DNA from: Gemmatimonadota bacterium
GTDB taxonomy: Bacteria; Gemmatimonadota; Gemmatimonadetes; Gemmatimonadales; GWC2-71-9
Assembly (NCBI GenBank): GCA_003222195.1
Contig: QHVB01000024.1
Coordinates: forward strand, 124,001 to 188,000
Length of the DNA: 64,000 nt
Reading direction: 5' to 3'
Part shown: piece by piece, positions 1-6,833 of the stretch
Numbering within the stretch: the stretch's first letter is position 1
Layout of the letters: every line of letters starts with the position of its first letter
Program-made: the position numbers and the translations under genes
The notes under the pieces: model-generated
Databases searched by the model: none
What the model was told of the DNA's origin: nothing
The model's input: only the letters and a program-made list of their open reading frames with translations

Positions 1-993
1 GTCCCGCTCCTTGCCGGCTACGATGTCGACGTGGGTCGTGCGTCGTGCGTCGTGCGTGGGAGTGCCGTTTGTCACCGGGTCAAACTTCACCTTCTCGTTC
101 TGCTTCTCGCCGCTCAGGCTTCGAGTCAGCACGGGCAGGGCACTTTGTAAATCGGCCAGCAGCGGCGAATCGGAGCGCGCGGTCGTCAGCGAGTCGAGAT
201 CGATATCGGCGGTGAGCAACGCTTCCTCGAACAGCGGGCCGCGCGCGATGACTCGGCCGGTCGGATCGATCACCGCCGATGCGCCGGGGAAGCCCTTGCC
301 ACCTTCGAACCCGACGAGATTCGCAAGGGCGACGAACACGCCATGCTCTTCGGCGATACCGCGGACGATGCGCTCCCAGCGCACGACAGAGGCAGGGAGC
401 GTCTCGCCCCCCCCCTCACAGTCCTCCGCCTCGCCCAGCCCGCGCGCCGGCGACGCGCTCGGCACGATGACCAGCTGCGCGCCCTCGAGGGCGGCGACGG
501 TCGCGGCCAGAGAGTGCCAGGCGTCCTCGCAAATCAGGATCGCGGCCTTCCCACCCCAACTCGTCTCGAACGACCGCACGCCTTCCTGCCCACGATCGAC
601 GAAACGCTCTTCGTCGAAGACGCCGTAGGTCGGCAGGAATACCTTGCGGTGCACGTGCCGCACCTCGGGCTTCTTCTCGTGGAGCGTGACATACAGGGCG
701 GAGTTGTAGATATGGTTCTGGAAGCGCTCGTAGAACCCCACGACGACATCGATCGCAGGCCCCTGATAGGCCGCGGCGAGATCGCGCGCCAGCGTGCCGG
801 CGGTGACCGCGAGCTCCTTGACTCCGCCTTCGACGAAATAGCCCGACGTCGCCGTCTCGGGAAAGACGACGAGGTCGGGCTTGGGATCGAGCTGCGCCGC
901 TTGCGTGACGACGGCGCCGATTCGAGAGACGTTGTCGGCGTACTCACCTTTGGTCGGTCGGAACTGGGACAGCGCCAGGCAGATGTGCGGCAT
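1..993 (-). CDS. Carbon-nitrogen hydrolase (nitrilase superfamily), 3' end off the window
   Basis: The protein starts at ATG 993 (MPHICLALSQF) and stays open for 331 codons to the left edge, so its C-terminus is missing. The nitrilase triad is visible: Glu46 in FPETATSG, Lys117 in HRKVFLP and Cys155 in LICEDAWH. Family members hydrolyse C-N bonds of amides or nitriles; the substrate cannot be told here. The fold also forms the glutaminase domain of glutamine-dependent NAD synthetase, and the missing 3' part could hold a synthetase domain, but none is seen. Near the edge the coding sequence carries a 7-bp tandem repeat (36-57), giving a Thr/His/Asp/Arg-rich stretch unlike the rest. A C9 tract lies at 407-415. 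It diverges from the fluoride-responsive crcB unit. Confidence 0.85.
   Translation of the reverse strand, partial: MPHICLALSQFRPTKGEYADNVSRIGAVVTQAAQLDPKPDLVVFPETATSGYFVEGGVKELAVTAGTLARDLAAAYQGPAIDVVVGFYERFQNHIYNSALYVTLHEKKPEVRHVHRKVFLPTYGVFDEERFVDRGQEGVRSFETSWGGKAAILICEDAWHSLAATVAALEGAQLVIVPSASPARGLGEAEDCEGGGETLPASVVRWERIVRGIAEEHGVFVALANLVGFEGGKGFPGASAVIDPTGRVIARGPLFEEALLTADIDLDSLTTARSDSPLLADLQSALPVLTRSLSGEKQNEKVKFDPVTNGTPTHDARRTTHVDIVAGKERD
36..57. repeat. Heptanucleotide tandem repeat, 3 copies
   Basis: Three perfect copies of TCGTGCG plus one base lie inside the nitrilase gene. The unit is not a multiple of three, so a change of copy number would shift the reading frame of the C-terminal part. 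Confidence 0.8.
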
Positions 994-1017
994 GTGGGAA
1001 AGATATTAGCTTACAGC

Positions 1018-1068
1018 AGGCGATGGAGTTCGCCTCAAACCGCCCTTTTCGGGCTGATGACTCCTACC
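1018..1068 (+). ncRNA. Fluoride riboswitch (crcB motif)
   Basis: The segment matches the known fluoride aptamer: GGCGATGG, TTCGCC, the invariant AAAC, a GCCC/GGGC hairpin (1042-1054) and CTGATGACTCCT. GGAGT at 1025-1029 can pair with ACTCC at 1060-1064, as in the aptamer pseudoknot. ACTCCT (1060-1065) is also perfectly complementary to AGGAGT at 1084-1089, the Shine-Dalgarno sequence of crcB. The inferred switch is translational: fluoride binding occupies the anti-SD strand and frees the ribosome site. Confidence 0.92.
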
Positions 1069-1095
1069 CGAACCATCCACGGCAGGAGTTTTTCT

Positions 1096-1470
1096 TTGAC
1101 AATCCTCTATATCGCGCTCGGGGGCATCGCCGGTACGCTCTCGCGCTATGGACTCGAGGGGTGGATCCAGAGCCGCACCGCGACTGGCTTCCCGCTCGGC
1201 ACACTCACAGTCAACATTTGCGGCTCGCTCCTCCTCGGCTTCATCCTGCGCGTCGCCACCGGCACCACGCTGATCTCCCCCGATGTTCGCGCGGCTCTGA
1301 CGATCGGGTTCTGCGGCGCTTTCACCACGATGAGCACTTTCAGCTATGAGAGCGTCGCCTTGCTCACCGACGGCGACTACCTGCGCGCGGCGCTCTACAT
1401 GAGCGCGACCATTCTCGGCTGTGTGGCCGCCGTGATGCTCGGAACGGCGCTCGGCAGCAAACTCCTGTGA
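1096..1470 (+). CDS. crcB: CrcB/Fluc fluoride ion channel
   Basis: The 124-residue, four-helix membrane protein begins LTILYIALGGIAGTLSRYGL and contains GTLTVNICGSLLLGF and GFCGAFTTMSTFS, hallmarks of Fluc channels that export fluoride across the inner membrane as dual-topology dimers. I chose TTG 1096 because AGGAG lies 7 bases upstream, the residues before it are not CrcB-like, and the length then fits the family. The longer open frame upstream is noise. The gene sits directly behind the fluoride riboswitch and 7 bases before the DUF190 gene, so the pair should be cotranscribed and induced by fluoride. Confidence 0.93.
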   Translation: MTILYIALGGIAGTLSRYGLEGWIQSRTATGFPLGTLTVNICGSLLLGFILRVATGTTLISPDVRAALTIGFCGAFTTMSTFSYESVALLTDGDYLRAALYMSATILGCVAAVMLGTALGSKLL

Positions 1471-1477
1471 GGTCTCG

Positions 1478-1822
1478 ATGACAGAACAGTTCCGCGGCGA
1501 GCGCACGCTGATGCGGGTCTTCATCGGCGAAAACGACAAGTACCACGGCAAGCCCCTTTATGAGGCGTTGCTCGAGCGCTTTCGCAGCAAGGGGCTCGCG
1601 GGGGCGACGGTCCTGCGTGGCGTCGCTGGTTTTGGGGCGTCCAGCAAGATGCACACGGACAAAGTGCTGCGGCTTTCGGTCGACCTGCCGCTGATCATCG
1701 AGGTCGTCGAAACCGATGATACGATTCGGTCCGTTCTGCCCGATCTCAGTGAGATGATTGGTGGCGGGTTGATCACTCTGGAGAAGGCGAACGTGATCCT
1801 CTACCGACCGGGATCCAGCTAA
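1478..1822 (+). CDS. DUF190 family protein, partner of CrcB
   Basis: This 114-residue soluble protein has the DUF190 pattern: a LMRVFIGENDKYHGKPLYEALL start, GLAGATVLRGVAGFG in the middle and a DLPLIIEVVE strand, a ferredoxin-like, PII-related fold. DUF190 genes often neighbour crcB. Their exact role is unsettled; a regulatory or accessory part in fluoride resistance is inferred. The start ATG 1478 follows GAGG with good spacing. The last 50 bases overlap the 3' end of the convergent amino-acid permease, so transcription from the two sides collides here. Confidence 0.85.
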   Translation: MTEQFRGERTLMRVFIGENDKYHGKPLYEALLERFRSKGLAGATVLRGVAGFGASSKMHTDKVLRLSVDLPLIIEVVETDDTIRSVLPDLSEMIGGGLITLEKANVILYRPGSS

Positions 1823-3092
1823 GACCCCACGCGGCCACCAGGACTCCGACGGCGATCGCGACCAGTCCCGGTTGTGCGAGCGCCGTTCCCACGAGCAGCG
1901 CGAGATACACGGCGATGAAGAGCGCGGGCACGAGCGGATACAATGGGACGCGGAATGGCGCCGCGGGCTGCCGCGCCCGCAGCGGAAACAGCGCCGCGAT
2001 CGTCACACTGTCGAGCAGCAGGACCAGCGCGATCGCGATCGACAGGAGCTGCGGGAACGTGCCCGAGGCGGCGAGCGCGATCGCGACCATGCCAACCGAC
2101 ACCATCGCCTCCGACGGCGTCCCGCCGGCATTGACCTCCGCAAGCACCCGCGGCCCGAGTCCCTCGCGCGCGAGACCAAAAATCACTCTCGGCGTCACGA
2201 AGATGTTTCCGTTCAATGACGCCAGCACAACCAGCAAGGCCAGCACCGTGATCACGAGATCGCCGTGCGGCCCGAAGATCTTCGCCGCGACGTCACCGGC
2301 CACGAGCACCGACCCGGCGATCTCATCGAAGGGCAGGACGTGCAGAAATGCCGCGTTGAGCAGCAAATACAGCCCCGTCGCGATCGCGATTCCCCATAAG
2401 AACACGCGCGGCAGCGTTCGCCCCGGATCCACCACCTCCTCGGCGATCTTCGCGGCATCCGCGTACCCGTAGTACGACCAGATCACGGATTGGAATGCGA
2501 CCGCGAGCGCGCCGAACAGCGCGATCCCCGTCGGAGCACCTGGCAGCGCGCCGCGCCAACCGGCGCCATCGCCGGCGACGAAGGCGATCAGCACGATGCT
2601 ACCGAGTGCCAGGACCTTGGCGCTGGTAGCGACGTTTTGGACCCAGCGGCCCGACGTGACGCCGGTCAGATTGATGGCCACGAGCAGCGCGACCGCACCT
2701 ACGCCGAGCCACTTGCTCGCACCCGGCGACCAGCCGAACAGCCTGCCGAGGAACTCCCCGGTGACGACGCCGAGCGCCGCGATCGCCGCGGGGTACATCG
2801 CGAATCCCTCGCACCAGCCGACCATGAAACCGATGCGCGGGCCGAACGCCTCGCGGGCGTACACGTACTTGCCACCGGCCTGCGGATGACGAGTGGCGAG
2901 CTCCGCGAAACACAGCGCGCCGAGGAACGCCAGGACACCGCCGAGCAGCCACGCCACGAAAGTGAGCCAGGGACGACCCAACTGATGCGCGACCAGGCCC
3001 GGCGTCCGGAAGATTCCGGAGCCGATCGTGATGCCGACGACCATCGCGAGGCCGTCGAACAAACGAAGCGACCGTTTCAGCTCGATGTTCAC
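1773..3092 (-). CDS. APC-family amino acid permease
   Basis: The 439-residue protein has about twelve hydrophobic segments and the APC helix-1 signature GITIGSGIFRTPGLVA near residue 20, followed by GGVLAFLGALCFAELATRHPQAGGKYVY. It should be an inner-membrane amino-acid/polyamine transporter of the LAT-like branch; substrate unknown. The start ATG 3092 places the short N-terminal arm MNIELKRSLRLFDGLAMV before helix 1, as usual. It is probably monocistronic: upstream is only the truncated barrel gene, downstream a convergent overlap with the DUF190 gene. Nothing ties it to sugar use. Confidence 0.9.
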   Translation of the reverse strand: MNIELKRSLRLFDGLAMVVGITIGSGIFRTPGLVAHQLGRPWLTFVAWLLGGVLAFLGALCFAELATRHPQAGGKYVYAREAFGPRIGFMVGWCEGFAMYPAAIAALGVVTGEFLGRLFGWSPGASKWLGVGAVALLVAINLTGVTSGRWVQNVATSAKVLALGSIVLIAFVAGDGAGWRGALPGAPTGIALFGALAVAFQSVIWSYYGYADAAKIAEEVVDPGRTLPRVFLWGIAIATGLYLLLNAAFLHVLPFDEIAGSVLVAGDVAAKIFGPHGDLVITVLALLVVLASLNGNIFVTPRVIFGLAREGLGPRVLAEVNAGGTPSEAMVSVGMVAIALAASGTFPQLLSIAIALVLLLDSVTIAALFPLRARQPAAPFRVPLYPLVPALFIAVYLALLVGTALAQPGLVAIAVGVLVAAWGLSWIPVGRGSRSPSPE

Positions 3093-3131
3093 CGGCCGAA
3101 ACGGTCGCTCGTTCTAACGTGTGACGCTAGA

Positions 3132-3575
3132 TCAATGGAACGTGATGCCCAGGGCGAATTGAAGGATGTGCTGGCTTTCGCCGCTGGCGGGATGACCCCA
3201 CACGAAATTGACTACCGGTGTAATCGAGGTCATTTCCGCGATTCTTAGATCATACCCGATGCCCGCCGTCGCTCCAACGCCTGAGTTGCTGGCGGTCAAC
3301 CCACCACTCGAAGCGCGCGCTTCTGAGAAACCCACTCCACCGCGAAGAAAGAAGCCACTCGCGGGCTGCGGGTAATAGTACGCGGCGAACGACGCGTTCG
3401 CGGCGGTGAACGTCGTGCCGTTTTCGCTCTTCGTCCAGCCGTCGGTTTCGCCACCGAGCAGCAGATGCTTGTTGATGGTCCCGCCGAGCTTCAGGTAACC
3501 GCTGACCGAGCCGGTGCTGCTGCAACCGGTGCAGCCATAATTGCCATAACCAAACCCGAACCCCCATTGACTCAA
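3132..3575 (-). pseudogene. Outer-membrane beta-barrel protein, 5'-truncated
   Basis: The 147-residue frame (first possible start TTG 3575) reads as alternating amphipathic strands with Gly/aromatic turns (GFGFGYGNYGCTGC, LLLGGETDGW, GFFLRGGVGFSEA, FALGITFH with terminal aromatic-His), the pattern of a small eight-stranded barrel such as the OmpA/OprF-like fold. No signal peptide precedes it. The intact family would need about 40 more N-terminal residues, so the 5' end seems deleted. The missing part abuts the sequence at 3584-3620 that recurs at 54099-54134, which may mark the breakpoint. It lies 28 bases after the trehalase stop. It could be a decayed gene or, less likely, a protein with a non-standard export route. 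Confidence 0.55.
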
Positions 3576-3583
3576 GACTGTTC

Positions 3584-3620
3584 ACCGCGGCTGCGTCTGT
3601 TGCCTAGTTTTTGCATGTCC
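3584..3620 (-). repeat. Dispersed repeat, copy 1 (second copy at 54099-54134)
   Basis: This stretch matches 54099-54134 at 34 of about 36 positions with one extra base; the shared core on the plus strand includes CTGTTGCCTAGT and TTTGCATGTCC. Here it spans the trehalase stop codon and reaches towards the truncated barrel gene. On the minus strand it begins with a small frame ATGCAAAAACTAGGCAAC. The origin is unknown. Confidence 0.65.
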
Positions 3621-5223
3621 CCGCAGTTTGTGCGCATAGGGCGAGAGCGACCCCGTTGGTCCATCCAAATCCATCCTGCGTTGGATACTCGCCGCCTCCG
3701 GCTTTCCGATTCGTGCTGACGACGTCGTATTTCTCCATCATCCGGCCGGTCGCCTGGTACGTCCGATTGATGAGCGCAAGCCAGCGGCTCGCGGCCTTGT
3801 CCGCCAGGTCGGCGCGCCCGTAGCGCCGCACCCCTTCCATGGTCAACCACTCGAGCGGCGGCCAGCCGTTCGGGGCGTCCCACTGTTGCCCCGACGCAAA
3901 GTTCGTCGTGACAAAGCCGCCCGGTTTCAGGAAATCGCGTTCCAAGCGGGCAGCGACGTGCTGCCCCTGGTCTTGAGTAGCGATGCCGAAATACAGCGGC
4001 GCGGCCGCGGCGAGCGAGGGCCGATCGGTAACCAGCTCACCGGTGCGCCAGCGCCGATCGAAGAAGAATCCCTGCTGCGGATCGTACATCGCGAGAATGG
4101 CCTGGCGCCGCGCGTCCGCCTTCTGATTGAACCGGCGAGCGACGTCCTCATCGCCGGCCCCATGCCGGAAGGAGCGCAGCGCCGCAATCGTGCGCTCGGC
4201 ATGGTAAAGGAGAGCGTTGAGATCGACGGGGATCAGACCGATCGTCTCGAGCGTGCGTAGATCCTTCGGGTCGCGCATCCAGCGGCTCGAGAAGTCCCAG
4301 CCGCTCTCGGCGGTGGCGCGGGCATTGCGATAGAAGGTCGCGCGCAGCGACTCGGGCAGCGTCTGCCCGATCTCGACATCGGGCCGATAAGACTCCGGCC
4401 GCGGTTCCGCCGAATCGTCCCAATAGCGGTTCAGTACGACGTTGTCCGGCAAGCGGACCACGCGCCGGTAGGCATGTCCGGACGACACCGTGTCCGCTCC
4501 ATCCATCCAGAAGGCGTATTCCTTCTCCAGCGCGTCCAGATAGGCGAGCGCCTTCGTGCTGTCTGTGGCACGCGCGTACAGGCCGACCATTGCGGCGAAA
4601 TACGGCGGCTGGCTGCGGGTGAGGTAGTAGGTGCGATTGCCGTTTGGGATATGCCCGATCGTCGTGATGAGGTGCGCGAAGTTGTCCAGCATGCCCTTCA
4701 CGAGATCGGTGCGGCCGCTCTGCACCAGGCCGAGCATCGTGAAGTAGGAGTCCCAGTAGTAGACCTCGCGGAAGCGGCCGCCCGGGACAACATAGGGACT
4801 CGGGAGAGGGATTAGGGATGAGCGCGCATCCGCACTGTCAGGCTGGCGCGTGAGAACCTGCCAGAGTGCGTTGATGTGCTGTACCATGCTTTGTGAGGCG
4901 ACGGTGTGATATCCGTCCCCCGCGGGCTCGGACAGGACGAAGTGTTGATCCACGAACGCGCGCAGCACGAAGCCGCTGGTGCGCCGCGCTGAGTCATAGC
5001 GTGCCTCGATCGTCGCTGGAGCGGATCGAGGACGCGCGTCGACGAACTCCTTGGAATCGGGGAAGATGCCCGACAGCTGCACGTCGGAGAACAGCGACCC
5101 GATGTCGTGCGCGGGATCGTACGTTGGCGGCCGGACGGCCTGACGGTTCGACGGCCGGCAAGCGGTGAGCAGCAGCAGCACTACCGCGTACCGCGCACCG
5201 CTCACCGCGTACCGGTTTCTCAC
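3604..5223 (-). CDS. treA: Alpha,alpha-trehalase (GH37), lipoprotein
   Basis: A 539-residue GH37 trehalase hydrolysing trehalose to two glucoses. Both family signatures are present: PGGRFREVYYWDSYF near residue 150 and QWDAPNGWPPLEW near 455, with the DLFSDVQLSGIFPDSKEFVD-like opening typical of periplasmic enzymes. GTG 5223 overlaps the stop of the symporter gene as GTGA. It gives a signal peptide ending VVLLLLTAC, so the mature protein is probably a lipoprotein facing the periplasm. The signal peptide is partly built from 7-bp repeats (5182-5215). It is the last gene of the glycosidase-symporter-trehalase operon. The C-terminus (GTCKN) lies within a dispersed repeat, so the original ending may have been altered. 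Confidence 0.92.
   Translation of the reverse strand: MRNRYAVSGARYAVVLLLLTACRPSNRQAVRPPTYDPAHDIGSLFSDVQLSGIFPDSKEFVDARPRSAPATIEARYDSARRTSGFVLRAFVDQHFVLSEPAGDGYHTVASQSMVQHINALWQVLTRQPDSADARSSLIPLPSPYVVPGGRFREVYYWDSYFTMLGLVQSGRTDLVKGMLDNFAHLITTIGHIPNGNRTYYLTRSQPPYFAAMVGLYARATDSTKALAYLDALEKEYAFWMDGADTVSSGHAYRRVVRLPDNVVLNRYWDDSAEPRPESYRPDVEIGQTLPESLRATFYRNARATAESGWDFSSRWMRDPKDLRTLETIGLIPVDLNALLYHAERTIAALRSFRHGAGDEDVARRFNQKADARRQAILAMYDPQQGFFFDRRWRTGELVTDRPSLAAAAPLYFGIATQDQGQHVAARLERDFLKPGGFVTTNFASGQQWDAPNGWPPLEWLTMEGVRRYGRADLADKAASRWLALINRTYQATGRMMEKYDVVSTNRKAGGGEYPTQDGFGWTNGVALALCAQTAGTCKN
4795..4821. repeat. Degenerate heptamer repeat inside trehalase
   Basis: On the minus strand four imperfect 7-base units (CATCCCT, AATCCCT, CTCCCGA, GTCCCTA) encode the linker SLIPLPSPYV just before the PGGRFREVYYW signature. 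It resembles the other heptamer runs in the window but is more diverged. Confidence 0.4.
5182..5215. repeat. Heptanucleotide repeat in trehalase signal peptide
   Basis: Units TACCGCG, TACCGCG, CACCGCT, CACCGCG and a partial TACCGG lie head to tail (plus strand). They encode the n-region and part of the hydrophobic core of the trehalase signal peptide (RYAVSGARYAVV). Loss or gain of one 7-bp unit would frameshift the gene directly after its start. Confidence 0.75.
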
Positions 5224-6833
5224 GCGAAGACAATCCACAACACGCCAATGAGTGCGACGAGCAAGACGGAGAGCCCGACTTCGAACTTCCTCTCGTCCTT
5301 TGTCTCGCCCGCTGGGGTTGCGGCGCCGCCGTAGGTGAGCCCCTCGGTTTTCTCGCGGGGCGGCGGCGGGGTCATCATGCTCACGATGAAGAGCACGAAC
5401 GTACAGATCACGAACAGCAGCACCGCATAGTGGAGGAAATTGATGGTCGCAATCCAATGCCACAGGGTGCCGGGCGTGAGACCACCGCCCGATGCCTTAT
5501 TGGTCAGCTCAAGAATGAGGCGCAACAGACCGAGGGCGAGTCCGGTAACCAGCGATGCGATCGCGCCGGAGCCGTTCAGGCGGCGGTAAAACAGGCCAAG
5601 CAGGAAGCAGGCGGCGATCGGCGGGGCGATATAGGCCTGCACACTCTGCAGGTAGATGTAGATCTGCGACGAGATGTACTTCATGAACGGAATCCACACC
5701 AAGCCTAGCCCCACCATGACGCCGGCGGAAATGCGGCCCACTTGCACGAGCTGCCGCTCCGTGGCTGCGGGCCGCATTTTGCGATAGACATCCCACGTCA
5801 GCAACGTGGAGCACGCGTTGAAGGCGGAGGCGAGGGAGCTCATCAGCGCTGCGAGCATCCCCGCAAGCACCAGGCCTTTGATCCCGTCCGGGAGCAGCCG
5901 CGTCACCAGCGTGGGATACGCGGAGTCGCCGTTGCCACGCAGTTCGGGGAACAGCGCCAGGGCCACGATGCCGGGCAACACGAAAATGAAGACGGGAAGA
6001 ATCTTCAGGTAGCCCGCGAAGATCGTCCCCGTGCGCGCCTCTTTGATGTTCTTCGCCGCGAGCACGCGCTGCACGATGTGTTGATCGGTACACCAGTACC
6101 AGATGCCCAGTATCGGTGCGCCGAAGATGATTCCGGTCCACGGGAAGTCGGGGTGGTTGATCGGCTTCCACATGGAGAAAAAGCCGGCCGGAACCTTGGC
6201 CTCGAGTCCCGAGAAGCCGCCAACCCGCGACAGCCCGATCGCCATGAGCGTGACGGAGCCGAGGATCAGTACGATGGCCTGCAGCACCTCGGTGTAGACC
6301 ACGGCGCGCAGCCCGCCGAAGATGGTATACAGCCCGGTGACGACGATGAGGACGATGGCCGCGGTGTAGAAATTCCACCCCGTGACCGCGCGAATCACGA
6401 CGCCGCCCGCATACAGCGTCACGCTGATCTTCGTCAGGACATAGCCGATCACCGACACCCAAGTGAAGTACGTCCGCGCTGCCGAGTTGTACCGCTTCTC
6501 CAGGAATTCCGGCATCGTGTAGACGCCGCTCTTCAGGTAGTACGGCACGAACAGCCAGCCGAGCAGCAGCAGGATCAGGCACGCCAGCCACTCGAAGTGC
6601 CCGACCGCCAGCCCGCTCGCCGCACCTGACCCCGCGAGTCCCACCAGGTGCTCGGAGCCGATGTTCGACGCGAACAAACTCGCGCCGACGGCGAACCACG
6701 CGACGTCGCGGCTCGCGAGGAAGTAGTCCGAGCTCACGTTCTTCTCGCGCAGCGCGGCCCACCACGCGATGCCGAACAGAATGATGAAGTAGACCGCGAT
6801 GAACAGCACGTCGTACGCGTGGAGATTGCTCAT
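5220..6833 (-). CDS. Sodium/sugar symporter, SGLT-like SSS family
   Basis: A 537-residue membrane protein with about fourteen transmembrane segments. The segment LFASNIGSEHLVGLAGSGAA near residues 55-75 is the SGLT-type sodium/substrate region, and KSGVYTMPEFLEKRY follows, so sugar/sodium cotransport into the cytoplasm is the best call. The start ATG 6833 overlaps the stop of the upstream glycosidase gene (ATGA) and its own stop overlaps the trehalase start (GTGA), giving a translationally coupled three-gene operon. Context suggests uptake of glucose or a small glucoside released by the flanking hydrolases. Confidence 0.9.
   Translation of the reverse strand: MSNLHAYDVLFIAVYFIILFGIAWWAALREKNVSSDYFLASRDVAWFAVGASLFASNIGSEHLVGLAGSGAASGLAVGHFEWLACLILLLLGWLFVPYYLKSGVYTMPEFLEKRYNSAARTYFTWVSVIGYVLTKISVTLYAGGVVIRAVTGWNFYTAAIVLIVVTGLYTIFGGLRAVVYTEVLQAIVLILGSVTLMAIGLSRVGGFSGLEAKVPAGFFSMWKPINHPDFPWTGIIFGAPILGIWYWCTDQHIVQRVLAAKNIKEARTGTIFAGYLKILPVFIFVLPGIVALALFPELRGNGDSAYPTLVTRLLPDGIKGLVLAGMLAALMSSLASAFNACSTLLTWDVYRKMRPAATERQLVQVGRISAGVMVGLGLVWIPFMKYISSQIYIYLQSVQAYIAPPIAACFLLGLFYRRLNGSGAIASLVTGLALGLLRLILELTNKASGGGLTPGTLWHWIATINFLHYAVLLFVICTFVLFIVSMMTPPPPREKTEGLTYGGAATPAGETKDERKFEVGLSVLLVALIGVLWIVFA

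Noticed and set aside
343-1095. N-terminal extension of the crcB frame
   Set aside because: It overlaps the nitrilase gene and the riboswitch; CrcB similarity begins at 1096, where a Shine-Dalgarno sequence precedes TTG.
5509-6765. Arg-rich 418-codon minus frame inside the SGLT-like symporter gene
   Set aside because: Out-of-frame shadow of a clear membrane transporter on the same strand.
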